The notes beneath the pieces were generated by a model. That model was not told where the DNA came from. It saw only the letters and a program-made list of their open reading frames with translations, and ran no database searches. Positions 1 to 7,911 of a DNA stretch of 40,511 bases are shown in pieces. Within the stretch, counting starts at the first letter, position 1, and each line of letters begins with the position of its first letter. The stretch lies in the NCBI RefSeq assembly GCF_006152115.1, contig NZ_VDFU01000032.1, forward strand, positions 1-40,511, in the 5' to 3' direction. This DNA is from Rubellimicrobium rubrum (GTDB lineage Bacteria > Pseudomonadota > Alphaproteobacteria > Rhodobacterales > Rhodobacteraceae). The position numbers and the translations under genes were made by a program.

Positions 1-397
1 GACGAGGGCTCGTTCGGGGTAGTCTGGTCGCCGTTTTCGGTGTCGGTTGGCAAGGGAGTGCATCCTCTACGCTAAGGTTGGGAGCACCATGCCAATGCCC
101 GGTTTCCGAATGTTTTACGGCCGACAGCCATCCAGACGTCATTATGTGGGATTTGAAGGGAATGAGCGCGCATGGAGGGTACTGGATTTCAGTGAACTCT
201 CGGCCATGTCTCACGTGGTGGAAGTTCCTCCCTGTGCTGCAACTCGTCACTGATGTATGTCGCCACAGCTTGGTCCTTTCCTTTCGCGACTTAGGATGGT
301 GCCACTCCAAAGCGCCAGGGTATGATCCCGGGAGGATCCTCCCCTCCGTTGCCGCTGCATCGCGGCGCCCGCACCGTTTCGAGGAGGCCTGAACGCC
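1..397. other. Intergenic region with no recognisable gene
   Basis: I recognise no gene here. The short open frames at 47-253 and 78-392 start with non-ATG codons or lack a ribosome site, and their translations show no family or membrane pattern. The base composition is less GC-rich than in the genes that follow, as expected for upstream DNA. The only distinct elements are a 14-bp perfect palindrome at 330-343 and the ribosome-binding site GAGGAGG at 381-387 that serves the gene at 398. Confidence 0.6.
330..343. repeat. 14-bp perfect palindrome upstream of the TSUP gene
   Basis: The sequence GGGAGGATCCTCCC equals its own reverse complement. It ends 54 bases before the start codon at 398, a usual place for an operator or for a small 5' UTR hairpin. 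No known regulator motif was recognised, so the role is inference. Confidence 0.35.
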
Positions 398-1147
398 ATG
401 CATGATCTCCTCATTCTTGTCCTGAGTGCCTTTCTGGCCGGCGTTCTCAACACCGTGGCCGGGGGTGGCACGTTCCTGACCTTCCCGGCCCTGGTCTATG
501 CCGGACTGCCCCCTGTTTCTGCCAACGCCACCAGTGCAGTCGCTGTCTTTCCGGGTTATCTCGCGGGAGCGGTGGGATTCCGGCAGGAGTTGCGGGCGCT
601 CGATCGTGGCCTTCTGCTCAGGGCGGGTGGAGCGACCCTTGTCGGCGGGCTGGCCGGCTCCTTGCTGCTGCTGGTGTCTTCGAACGAGGCGTTCGCGGTC
701 GTGGTGCCGTTCCTTCTGGCCTTCGCAACCCTGGCCTTTGCCTTTGGTGGGCGCATCCAGGCTTGGGCCAGCGGCCACTCGGCGCTGTCGCTGGACAATC
801 CCATCGGGACCGTCGTGGTGGCCGTTTATGGCGGCTACTTCAACGGCGGGCTCGGGATCGTGCTGCTCGCCCTCTTCGCGCTGCAGGGCATGCGCGACAT
901 CGACCAGATGAACGGGCTCAAGAACGGCCTGTCCTTTCTCCTGTCCGCCATCTCGGTCGTGATCTTTGCGCTGGCGGGTCTGGTGGCATGGCCACAAGCC
1001 GCGCTGATGATGGTGGCCGCCACGGTCGGCGGTTACGCTGGGGCGCCGCTGGCCCGTGCCCTTCCCAGGCCGGTGATGCGGGGACTGGTCATCCTGGTTG
1101 GCACCACGATGAGCATCGTTTTCTTTGCTAGGCTCCTCGGCCGCTGA
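398..1147 (+). CDS. TSUP-family (TauE/SafE) membrane exporter
   Basis: This 249-residue membrane protein belongs to the TSUP (TauE/SafE, DUF81) family, whose members move sulfite, sulfonates, sulfoacetate or other organic anions across the inner membrane. The N-terminus carries the family's GVLNTVAGGGTFLTFPAL stretch near residues 15-33. A second glycine-rich half follows around YGGYFNGGLGI (about 145-155). Hydrophobic segments alternate throughout, consistent with seven or eight helices and the usual family length of about 250. The ATG at 398 has GAGGAGG ten bases upstream. The next gene starts 350 bases later and is probably a separate unit. The substrate cannot be told from sequence. Confidence 0.88.
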   Translation: MHDLLILVLSAFLAGVLNTVAGGGTFLTFPALVYAGLPPVSANATSAVAVFPGYLAGAVGFRQELRALDRGLLLRAGGATLVGGLAGSLLLLVSSNEAFAVVVPFLLAFATLAFAFGGRIQAWASGHSALSLDNPIGTVVVAVYGGYFNGGLGIVLLALFALQGMRDIDQMNGLKNGLSFLLSAISVVIFALAGLVAWPQAALMMVAATVGGYAGAPLARALPRPVMRGLVILVGTTMSIVFFARLLGR

Positions 1148-1497
1148 CATCCGGGTGCCTGGGACGGGCGGCCTGGCGTCCATGCGTGATCTTGCAACAC
1201 CGCCCGGACTTTGCGCAGCCCAAGCCAAGGTTCGGGCGCGGACGAAGGCACCCACGCGGTAATGTGCGTCGAACCGGTACGACAAGGGCCGCTCGCAAAG
1301 GAGTGAGATTGCCCGCGAGCGGAGTTGAAGTAGGGCCGGATCACAGCGACGGGCACCGATCTGCCCGGATCGTAGCAGCGTTGCGGACAGGGAGGGTCAC
1401 TCCTGACCACGATGGTCCTGGCCGGCATGACGGCTCTGGGGCGCCGAGACGACGAGACCTGATGACAGGCATCGACTCCATGAAAAGAGGAACAGGG
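1148..1497 (+). promoter_or_regulatory. Structured 5' region of the purine permease gene
   Basis: This 350-base stretch has no convincing gene. The permease frame stays open back to a GTG at 1186, but that translation is arginine-, glycine- and proline-rich filler with no ribosome site. It does hold three clean hairpins: 1289-1296 pairs with 1315-1322 (8 bp, 18-base loop), 1350-1355 with 1362-1367 (6 bp), and 1395-1399 with 1404-1408 (5 bp, 4-base loop). A long structured leader before a purine permease suggests RNA-level control, possibly a purine-sensing riboswitch. I could not match a known consensus by eye. Confidence 0.35.
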
Positions 1498-3006
1498 ATG
1501 ACGACAACGTTCGAGGGCTACGGCGGGGGCTCGCGGGACCAGGTGGATGAGGTCCTCCCGACAGGCAAGCTGATCACTCTGGGCCTCCAGCATGTGCTGG
1601 TGATGTATGCGGGGGCGGTGGCGGTGCCCCTGATCGTGGGACGGGCGCTGGGGCTTGAGCCGCAGGACGTGGCGTTCCTGATCGCCGCGGACCTGTTCGT
1701 CTGCGGTATCGTTTCGATCATCCAGTCGCTCGGCGCCTCGCCCTGGTTCGGGATTCGCCTGCCGGTGATGATGGGCGTGACCTTCGCCTCGGTAGGGCCG
1801 ATGGTCTCGATTGCCGTCGCCAACCCCGGGACCGAGGGCGCGCGGCTGATCTTCGGCTCCATCATCGGGGCAGGGATCATCGGCATCCTGATCGCGCCCC
1901 TAGTCAGCCGGATGCTGCGGTTCTTTCCGCCGGTGGTCACCGGCACGATCATCCTGGTGATCGGCGTGTCGCTGATGCGGATCGGCATCAATTGGATCTT
2001 TGGCAACCCGGTCGGCCCGAGCGCGCCGAGGATGGTGAACCCCGACCACGCCGCCTGGCTTGAGGCCGTCAAGGCGCTTGGGGCCGAGGCGCGGGTTCCC
2101 GACATCCCACAGGGCCTGGCGCTGGCGCCGACAGTGTCGAACCCGGTCTACGCCGCGCCTGCGAACATAATGATCTCGGGGATCGTCTTGGTGACAGTCC
2201 TGCTGATCGCCCGCTACGCCAGGGGATTCCTGGCCAACATCGCCGTCCTGGCCGGGATCGTGGTCGGCGGCGTCGTCGCGGCTCTGCTCGGTCGGATGTC
2301 CTTCGACAAGGTCGCGCAGGCGGGCTGGTTCGAAGTCGTCACGCCCTTCCATTTCGGGATGCCGATCTTCGATCCAATCCTGATCCTCACCATGACGCTG
2401 GTGATGATCGTCGTGATGATCGAATCCACCGGTATGTTCCTGGCCCTCGGCGAGATGTGCGGCCGCAGGATCGACCGGAGATCGCTGTCGGCGGGCTTGC
2501 GGACAGATGGCCTGGGCACGCTGATCGGAGGCATCTTCAACACCTTCCCCTACACCTCGTTCAGCCAGAACGTGGGTCTGGTGGGCGTCACGGGGGTCCG
2601 CTCGCGCTTCGTCTGCGTGGCCGGGGGCGCTATTTTGGTCGTGCTGGGCCTGATCCCCAAGATGGCGGCGTTGGTGGAGTCGCTGCCCGTGGCGGTCCTG
2701 GGCGGCGCCGGCCTCGTGATGTTCGGCATGGTCGCGGCCACGGGCGTTCGGATCCTGTCCGGCGTGGACTTCAAGGCGAACCGCTTCAACCTCTTCGTCG
2801 TGGCGATCTCCCTGGGGTTCGGGATGATCCCGCTCATCGCACCCGACTTCAAGATGTGGATGCCCCACGCGATCCACCCACTCATCGACTCGGGAATCCT
2901 GCTCGCCTCGATTGCGGCGGTGGCGCTGAACGCCTTCTTCAATGGCGCCGGCACGGTATCCGAGGACGAGGTCCGCAACGCAGCCCGGGCCGCCGACGCC
3001 CATTAA
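1498..3006 (+). CDS. NCS2-family uracil/xanthine/urate permease
   Basis: This 502-residue protein is a nucleobase:cation symporter of the NCS2 (NAT) family, which imports xanthine, uric acid or uracil with protons or sodium. The family signature is clear as QNVGLVGVTG near residues 359-368. The N-terminal LGLQHVLVMYAGAVAVPLIVG is the typical first membrane segment, and about fourteen hydrophobic stretches follow. I chose ATG 1498 because GAGGAACAGGG lies directly upstream and the homologous sequence begins there. The frame continues upstream to 1186, but that part is not protein-like. Xanthine or urate is more likely than uracil from the sequence feel, though this is inference. It is followed by a hairpin terminator and a convergent bactofilin gene. 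Confidence 0.9.
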   Translation: MTTTFEGYGGGSRDQVDEVLPTGKLITLGLQHVLVMYAGAVAVPLIVGRALGLEPQDVAFLIAADLFVCGIVSIIQSLGASPWFGIRLPVMMGVTFASVGPMVSIAVANPGTEGARLIFGSIIGAGIIGILIAPLVSRMLRFFPPVVTGTIILVIGVSLMRIGINWIFGNPVGPSAPRMVNPDHAAWLEAVKALGAEARVPDIPQGLALAPTVSNPVYAAPANIMISGIVLVTVLLIARYARGFLANIAVLAGIVVGGVVAALLGRMSFDKVAQAGWFEVVTPFHFGMPIFDPILILTMTLVMIVVMIESTGMFLALGEMCGRRIDRRSLSAGLRTDGLGTLIGGIFNTFPYTSFSQNVGLVGVTGVRSRFVCVAGGAILVVLGLIPKMAALVESLPVAVLGGAGLVMFGMVAATGVRILSGVDFKANRFNLFVVAISLGFGMIPLIAPDFKMWMPHAIHPLIDSGILLASIAAVALNAFFNGAGTVSEDEVRNAARAADAH

Positions 3007-3039
3007 GAGCAGTTGGACGGATAAAAAGGATCGTCGATG

Positions 3040-3066
3040 GACCCCGCCGCACGAAAGCGGGGTCTT
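3040..3066. terminator. Hairpin between the convergent permease and bactofilin genes
   Basis: GACCCCGC at 3040-3047 pairs perfectly with GCGGGGTC at 3057-3064 around a 9-base loop, followed by TT. It sits between two convergent stop codons (3006 and 3101). The T tract is poor, so intrinsic termination is plausible but not certain. Confidence 0.5.
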
Positions 3067-3100
3067 GGGCGTGTCTGCATGGTCGAAAGATCTGAAAGCC

Positions 3101-3487
3101 TCAGGCCGGTTCGGCTTCGCCGCGTCGAACGCGTTCAAAGGTCGCGGTGATGTCGGACCCGCTCTCGATGTGGAGGCTATCATAACAGATCGTGCCGGAG
3201 AGACGCGCTGTAGCATGGATGCGGACCGCGCCACCGGCCAAGTGGCCGTTGAACGTGCCCTTGACGCCAATGGCGGCAGCCTGCACCTCTCCATCGACGG
3301 TGCCACGTTCCTCGATCACGACGGAGTCGGCGAGCACGCGGCCCTCCACCTCGCCCTGGATTTCCAGAAGCCCAGGGGCGCTGATGTCACCGACGATCCG
3401 GGTCCCTGCGATGAGGTGGGACCGACCGCCCTGCGATCCGAACGGCGCGAGCCCCGGATTGGCCGTCGGGCCGCTGGTGATGGTCAT
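3101..3487 (-). CDS. Bactofilin family cytoskeletal protein
   Basis: This 128-residue protein is a bactofilin (formerly DUF583), a small protein that polymerises without nucleotides into filaments that organise cell shape, stalks or wall enzymes. The core from about residue 20 to 115 shows the repeating hydrophobic/glycine pattern of a right-handed beta-helix (IAGTRIVGDISAPGLLEIQG, then EGRVLADSVVIEERGTVDGE). Short polar tails flank the core, as usual. I start it at the ATG at 3487, which has GGAG ten bases upstream, and not at the TTG seven codons earlier. It stands alone, divergent from the RhlE helicase and convergent with the permease. The cellular role in this organism is unknown. Confidence 0.87.
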   Translation of the reverse strand: MTITSGPTANPGLAPFGSQGGRSHLIAGTRIVGDISAPGLLEIQGEVEGRVLADSVVIEERGTVDGEVQAAAIGVKGTFNGHLAGGAVRIHATARLSGTICYDSLHIESGSDITATFERVRRGEAEPA

Positions 3488-3905
3488 GATCCAGTCTCCA
3501 CTTGGCAACCCTCCGAGGCATGAAGCCCGACAGGCTGGTCCAAGACAAGCGTTCTGCGCGGATCAGCCCCTAAGTCCCCGGTCTGGCGCGTCAAAACTGC
3601 ATCCAATCACCGGCTCATCCGACAGGCTGGATGCGGCAATGAAGGCCAGTCCGCGCTTGACTTTAGCGGCAAGGGGGCCCACATGCCTCTGACCGCAATC
3701 CCTGCCGCGTGAGCAGGGCGCCCCGATGGGCGCAAGGAGGGCGGTGTTCAGGTTCCCACCTTCACGCAGGGGAAGCCGCGCCGTGACGGTCCTAGGGCAA
3801 TGCCGCCCCTGGATCAGCGCATCGGCTGCCACCCCTCGTCGCCCGGGCCTTGTCAGGCCGGGATGGGGGACCATTCGGGCCGTCATGGTCCATGACAGGA
3901 TACCT
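3488..3905. other. Divergent intergenic region, bactofilin / RNA helicase
   Basis: These 418 bases separate two divergent genes and must hold both promoters. I find no gene in them. A perfect hairpin, GCGCCC at 3718-3723 with GGGCGC at 3728-3733 around CGAT, lies about 170 bases before the helicase start. The helicase frame is open upstream from 3726, but the translation there is not protein-like. A long 5' leader is common for cold-induced DEAD-box helicase mRNAs; that role here is inference. Confidence 0.4.
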
Positions 3906-5219
3906 ATGCAATTCGACTCGCTGGGGCTTTCGCCCCGCCTCATCAACGCCCTGAACGAACAGGGCATCACCGATCCGACTCCGATCCAGACCGAAGCCAT
4001 CCCGCACGCCCTGGCCGGGCGGGATGTGATGGGCCTGGCCCAGACCGGCTCGGGCAAGACTGCGGCCTTTGGCCTGCCCATGCTGGATGCGCTGATGAAG
4101 AACGGCCGCAAGGCCGAGCCCAAGACGCCGCGGGCGCTGATCCTCGCTCCCACGCGGGAACTGGCGCGGCAGATCCACGACACGCTCGCGACCTTTGCCC
4201 AAGGCTCGCACCTCAAGCTCGCGCTCATCACCGGCGGCGTGGGCTTCACGCCGCAGATCGAGCGGATGTCGCGCGGCGTCGCGATCCTTGTGGCGACGCC
4301 CGGCCGCCTGGTCGACCTTCTCGACCGGCGGTCGGTGGATCTGTCCAAGACCGAGTTCCTGGTTTTGGACGAGGCCGACCAGATGCTCGACCTGGGTTTC
4401 ATCCACTCGCTTCGCCGCATCGCGACGCTGCTGCCCAAGGCACGTCAGACGATGCTGTTCTCCGCCACCATGCCCAAGCAGATGGAGGAGATCGCAGCGG
4501 CCTTCCTGACCGATCCGGTGCGCGTGCAGGTCAACCCGCCCGGGCAGGCGGTCGCGAAGATCGACCAGTACATCCACTTCGTCGCCAAGGCCGCGAAAAC
4601 CGATCTGCTGATCGAGCTTCTCGACAAGCATCGTGACGAGCTGGCCATCGTCTTTGGCCGGACCAAGCACGGCTCGGAGAAGTTGGCACGCCAGCTTGAA
4701 AATGCAGGGTACGCCGTTGCGGCGATCCACGGCAACAAGAGCCAGGGCCAGCGCGACCGCGCCATTGCCGCCTTCCGCGAGGGGGAGGTGCGGGTTCTTG
4801 TGGCGACCGACGTGGCAGCGCGTGGGATCGATATCCCGAGCATCCGGCATGTCTACAACTACGACCTTCCGAACGTGCCCGAGAACTACGTCCACCGTAT
4901 CGGCCGCACGGCACGGGCTGGCGCCAATGGCACGGCAATCGCCTTCTGCGCGCCCGACGAGATGGGTGAATTGCGCGACATCGAAAAGGCGATGAAGGCC
5001 CGCATCCCGGTTGCCTCCGGCGCCCCGTGGGAAGGCGTGCCCGAGTCGGCGGCCCGTTCCGGCGCGAGGCCGGCGAACAAGCCCCGCCAGGGGCAGGGCC
5101 GTCCGGGAGCGAATTCCTCCCGCCGCCCCGCCCAAGCCGGTGGCGCTGCCTCGGCTGGCAAGCCCGCAGGGCAGAAGCCCCGCCGCTCGGGCCCGCGCGG
5201 CAAGCCCAAAGCGGCTTGA
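3906..5219 (+). CDS. rhlE: DEAD-box ATP-dependent RNA helicase, RhlE type
   Basis: This 437-residue cytoplasmic RNA helicase unwinds or remodels RNA, with RhlE-type roles in ribosome assembly and RNA decay at low temperature. All core motifs are visible in order: the Q motif (FDSLGLSPRLINAL), motif I AQTGSGKT at about 45-52, motif Ia PTRELA, motif II DEAD in VLDEADQMLD near 155, motif III SAT, and motif VI HRIGRTARAG near 330. A basic tail of about 60 residues rich in R, P, G and A follows, typical of the group and probably RNA-binding. The start at ATG 3906 fits the family N-terminus and has AGGA just upstream; an ATG seven codons earlier is possible. Symbol assignment within the RhlE/DeaD/SrmB group is by overall resemblance. 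Confidence 0.9.
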   Translation: MQFDSLGLSPRLINALNEQGITDPTPIQTEAIPHALAGRDVMGLAQTGSGKTAAFGLPMLDALMKNGRKAEPKTPRALILAPTRELARQIHDTLATFAQGSHLKLALITGGVGFTPQIERMSRGVAILVATPGRLVDLLDRRSVDLSKTEFLVLDEADQMLDLGFIHSLRRIATLLPKARQTMLFSATMPKQMEEIAAAFLTDPVRVQVNPPGQAVAKIDQYIHFVAKAAKTDLLIELLDKHRDELAIVFGRTKHGSEKLARQLENAGYAVAAIHGNKSQGQRDRAIAAFREGEVRVLVATDVAARGIDIPSIRHVYNYDLPNVPENYVHRIGRTARAGANGTAIAFCAPDEMGELRDIEKAMKARIPVASGAPWEGVPESAARSGARPANKPRQGQGRPGANSSRRPAQAGGAASAGKPAGQKPRRSGPRGKPKAA

Positions 5220-5354
5220 TCTCGGGAAAGCCTGCGGCGGCCTTGATGGCGCTGCCGCAGGTTCCGATCCCATTGAAGGCCGACCTTTGCGAGGCAGCTC
5301 AAGCCACCTTGGATCATCGGCCCCGGAAAGCCCTGCAACGCAGATTGCCAAATG

Positions 5355-5390
5355 AAAACGCCGCGCCTCGGGTCCGAGGCGCGGCGTCTT
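5355..5390 (-). terminator. Strong intrinsic terminator after rpmE
   Basis: CGCCGCGCCTCG at 5359-5370 and CGAGGCGCGGCG at 5375-5386 form a perfect 12-bp stem around a 4-base loop. Read on the minus strand it is followed by TTTTC, the expected T run for the rpmE end of the ffh-rpmE block. On the plus strand it is followed by TCTTT, so it may also stop transcripts leaving the helicase gene. Confidence 0.85.
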
Positions 5391-5411
5391 TGCATCGCTA
5401 GCAGAGAAGGC

Positions 5412-5633
5412 TCAGAAGCCCAGGCCGGCGTACTTGTTCTTGAACTTGGAGACGCGGCCCCCGGTGTCAAGCAGGCGCGTGCCGCCGCCCGTCCAGGCCG
5501 GGTGCGACAGCGGGTCGATCTCGAGGTTCATCGTGTCGCCTTCCTTGCCCCAGGTGGTCTTCATCTGGATCATCGTGCCATCGGTCATGCGCACGTCGAT
5601 GAGGTGGTATTCGGGATGGATGCCGGACCTCAC
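5412..5633 (-). CDS. rpmE: 50S ribosomal protein L31
   Basis: L31 is a small protein of the large ribosomal subunit that bridges to the small subunit. The 73 residues include IHPEYH near the N-terminus, [21 protein letters not shown] in the middle and the closing [15 protein letters not shown], all as in alphaproteobacterial L31. I place the start at GTG 5633, which has AAGGAGG upstream and overlaps the rplS stop (GTGA), so translation is probably coupled to L19. No cysteine pair is present, so this is the zinc-free form. It is the last gene of the block and precedes a strong terminator. Confidence 0.93.
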   Translation of the reverse strand: MRSGIHPEYHLIDVRMTDGTMIQMKTTWGKEGDTMNLEIDPLSHPAWTGGGTRLLDTGGRVSKFKNKYAGLGF

Positions 5634-6010
5634 TTGGAGTCCTCCTTCGCCTTGTAGTTGGTGACCTCGGCGATGCGGGCGGACTTGCCGCGACGATCGC
5701 GCAGATAATAGAGCTTGGCGCGACGGACCTTGCCGCGGCGGACCACGGTGATCGAGTCGATGTTGGTGGAGTAGAGGGGGAACACCCGCTCCACGCCTTC
5801 GCCGAAGGAAATCTTGCGGACGGTGAACGAACCGGCGATGCCCGAGCCGTGCTTGCGGCTGATGCAAACGCCTTCGTACATCTGCACGCGGGTGCGCGTG
5901 CCTTCGGTCACCTTGTAGCCGACGCGGACGGTGTCGCCGGCCTTGAAATCGGGAATCGACTTCCCGAGGGAGGCGATCTGTTCGGCCTCCAGTTGCGCGA
6001 TGAGGTCCAT
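5630..6010 (-). CDS. rplS: 50S ribosomal protein L19
   Basis: L19 sits at the interface between the 30S and 50S subunits. The 126-residue protein has the family pattern: an N-terminal helix ([13 protein letters not shown]), [16 protein letters not shown] near 23-38, the loop [19 protein letters not shown], and [20 protein letters not shown] before the basic C-terminus. ATG 6010 has GGAGGG just upstream. Linkage trmD-rplS is near universal in bacteria and supports the call. It overlaps rpmE by four bases. Confidence 0.97.
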   Translation of the reverse strand: MDLIAQLEAEQIASLGKSIPDFKAGDTVRVGYKVTEGTRTRVQMYEGVCISRKHGSGIAGSFTVRKISFGEGVERVFPLYSTNIDSITVVRRGKVRRAKLYYLRDRRGKSARIAEVTNYKAKEDSK

Positions 6011-6061
6011 CGGACCCTCCTTTGGTTGCCCAGGGTGAACCCCCGGAGGTCTCTCGCGGCC

Positions 6062-6889
6062 TCAGAGCTCTCGGTCTTCCTCCGGGCGCCCCAGCGTTGC
6101 TAGGTGGGCCCGCCAGAGATCAGGTCGCCGTTCCTTGGTCAGCCTTTCGGCCTCGGCCTGTCGCCAGGAGGTGATCTTCGCGTGATGTCCCGATAGAAGC
6201 ACTTCGGGGATCGCGCGTCCTTCCCAGACGGCCGGCTTCGTGTACTGCGGGTATTCCAGAAGACCGGAGGAAAAGCTCTCCTCCTCGGCCGAATGTTGAT
6301 TCCCGAGCACGCGCGGCATAAGCCGAACCGTTGCGTCAATCAAGGCCTGCGCCGCGATCTCGCCCCCGGTCATCACGAAATCCCCAAGGGACACCTCGGA
6401 CAAGCCGAACTGCTCGATCAACCGCTCGTCCACACCCTCGAAGCGCCCGCAGAACAGGATCGCGCCATCGCGCGAAGCGAGGTCGCGCGCCATCGCCTGA
6501 TCGAAGCGCCGCCCGCGCGGCGACAGCAGCAAACGGGGCACATCGCCGCGCGCCCGCGCGATCGCCTCTTCCAGCGCTCTGGCTCCGATATCCGCGCGCA
6601 GCACCATGCCCGCGCCCCCGCCGGCCGGGGTGTCGTCCACGTTGCGGTGACGGCCTTCGCCGAAATCCCGAAGATTGATCGTACGGAGCGCCCAGAACCC
6701 TTCCTTGAGAGCCTTGCCGGTCAGCGACAACCCCAGCACACCCGGAAACGCCTCGGGGAGAAGGGTGATGACCTGCGCGGTCCAAACGCCTGCCAATTCC
6801 TCGTCGGCCATCAGGTCGCGCGGAACGGCCGAGGGGCGGATGGACTTGCGCCCGACGGCGCGGGCAGGGCGGGAGGGGACATCGCTCAT
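6062..6889 (-). CDS. trmD: tRNA (guanine-37-N1)-methyltransferase TrmD
   Basis: TrmD transfers a methyl group from S-adenosylmethionine to N1 of G37, next to the anticodon, and so prevents +1 frameshifting. The 275-residue protein has the SPOUT-family landmarks: [14 protein letters not shown] near residue 40-53, [20 protein letters not shown] near 79-98, and the knot segment [11 protein letters not shown] near 163. A C-terminal helical domain follows. The first 25 residues are a variable, arginine-rich extension common in Rhodobacterales; ATG at codon 27 is a weaker alternative start. It lies between two unknown genes and rplS. Confidence 0.95.
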   Translation of the reverse strand: MSDVPSRPARAVGRKSIRPSAVPRDLMADEELAGVWTAQVITLLPEAFPGVLGLSLTGKALKEGFWALRTINLRDFGEGRHRNVDDTPAGGGAGMVLRADIGARALEEAIARARGDVPRLLLSPRGRRFDQAMARDLASRDGAILFCGRFEGVDERLIEQFGLSEVSLGDFVMTGGEIAAQALIDATVRLMPRVLGNQHSAEEESFSSGLLEYPQYTKPAVWEGRAIPEVLLSGHHAKITSWRQAEAERLTKERRPDLWRAHLATLGRPEEDREL

Positions 6890-6940
6890 GGCCGCGCTTC
6901 TAGGCGCAAGCGCGGCCCGAGACCAGCCATCCGGCGAAGG

Positions 6941-7102
6941 TCAGACCAGGGCGATGATCCCGAACAGCACCAGAAGGAACAGGATCAGGACGATGATGGC
7001 CAGCCACTTGGCCGCCGTCAGCGCCGCGCCTTGGACGCGATGCATCCCGAGCAGGCCGGCGATGGCCGCAACGACCAGAAGGGTGAGGATCCAACCGATC
7101 AT
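6941..7102 (-). CDS. Small DUF1328-like membrane protein
   Basis: This 53-residue open frame begins with ATG at 7102 and reads MIGWILTLLVVAAIAGLLG, then a polar turn with HRVQGAALTAAK, then a second strongly hydrophobic stretch to the end. Two membrane helices with this spacing and the opening GW-LT-L pattern match DUF1328 (YtjA-like) small inner-membrane proteins, whose function is unknown. The ribosome site is weak (AAGG about 8 bases upstream). It lies on the same strand as trmD and the unknown gene upstream. The hydrophobic pattern makes it unlikely to be noise, but the family call is by eye. Confidence 0.6.
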   Translation of the reverse strand: MIGWILTLLVVAAIAGLLGMHRVQGAALTAAKWLAIIVLILFLLVLFGIIALV

Positions 7103-7210
7103 GGGTCTGCCTTGTCTTCCGCCAGCGCGCCCCTGGCTCCGGCCCGCTGGCGAACGCGCGAAGCGGGCCGGTGATTCACGAGCATGGGTCCGGGTGATTC
7201 GGGCCGGTCC

Positions 7211-7843
7211 TCAGGGCCCGACGCCGCTCATCGGGCCGGTCTTGCCGCTGTCGTTGCCGTCGAACGGATCCTCGTTGTCGTCACCGTCGCCAAAGGAGTC
7301 GTCTCCATCCACCTTGACGGCCGGCTCTGCCTCGCTTGGGGAGGGGCTCGGCGGATGGTCGGTCGCACCGGCTTCCGGACCGACCACCGGCTCTGACTGG
7401 GCACCGGCTTCGGTATCCTCGGCATGAGGCGGCTGGGGGACCGAGGCTGCCTCAGGTCCAGCGGCGCCCGCGGCGCGTCCGGGCCCGAAATCGCGCCGGA
7501 TCGTATCCACCGCTTCCTCGACGATCCGTGTCACCGCTCCGGCCACGCCACGCACGGCTTCGCCCGCCGCGCCCGCCACCAGGGTGCCGAGGTCGGCCAC
7601 GGTGTCGGCGGATTTGGCTGCATGGGGTTTCGCCCCATCGGCGTCGGGCGTCGTGCCGTGTCCGGCCGCGCCCTGGCCGAAGGTCTTCTTGGCCAGCGCC
7701 GTCCCGACGGCCAGCAACGCGGCCGTCACCGCCTCATTGGCCCTTGGATTGGCCAGGGCCTTGTTGACAGTCTTGCGGAGCCTTTTCGGAATCTTAACTT
7801 TGCCGATCTTCTTCGGCACGATCTTCTTGGCCTTTTGGCCCAT
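7211..7843 (-). CDS. Hypothetical protein, basic head and acidic tail
   Basis: I do not recognise this 210-residue protein. Residues 1-24 are strongly basic (KAKKIVPKKIGKVKIPKRLRK). Residues 28-55 form an alanine-rich hydrophobic stretch that could be a weak membrane or amphipathic helix. A long A/G/P-rich middle follows, and the last 35 residues are very acidic, with repeated D/G/N (VDGDDSFGDGDDNEDPFDGN). No cysteine and no catalytic pattern is visible. ATG 7843 is a reasonable start. It sits between rimM and trmD, which are usually adjacent or nearly so, and may be a lineage-specific insertion. A membrane- or nucleic-acid-associated scaffold is only a guess. Confidence 0.6.
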   Translation of the reverse strand: MGQKAKKIVPKKIGKVKIPKRLRKTVNKALANPRANEAVTAALLAVGTALAKKTFGQGAAGHGTTPDADGAKPHAAKSADTVADLGTLVAGAAGEAVRGVAGAVTRIVEEAVDTIRRDFGPGRAAGAAGPEAASVPQPPHAEDTEAGAQSEPVVGPEAGATDHPPSPSPSEAEPAVKVDGDDSFGDGDDNEDPFDGNDSGKTGPMSGVGP

Positions 7844-7911
7844 GGCGAACGTTCCCTTCGGTCGATGTTGGAACGAACGCAGCGGGCGGCCACGCCGTTC
7901 CTGACCAAAGC

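Noticed and set aside
1186-1497. N-terminal extension of the NCS2 permease from a GTG
   Set aside because: It has no ribosome site, reads as R/G/P-rich filler and folds into hairpins as RNA; ATG 1498 fits the family start.
1900-3306. A 468-codon open frame on the minus strand opposite the permease gene
   Set aside because: Its translation is rich in H, R, D and Q with no family pattern. It is the usual antisense shadow of a GC-rich gene.
3792-5351. A 519-codon minus-strand frame opposite the RNA helicase
   Set aside because: It mirrors the helicase codons and shows no domain; the helicase motifs on the plus strand are decisive.
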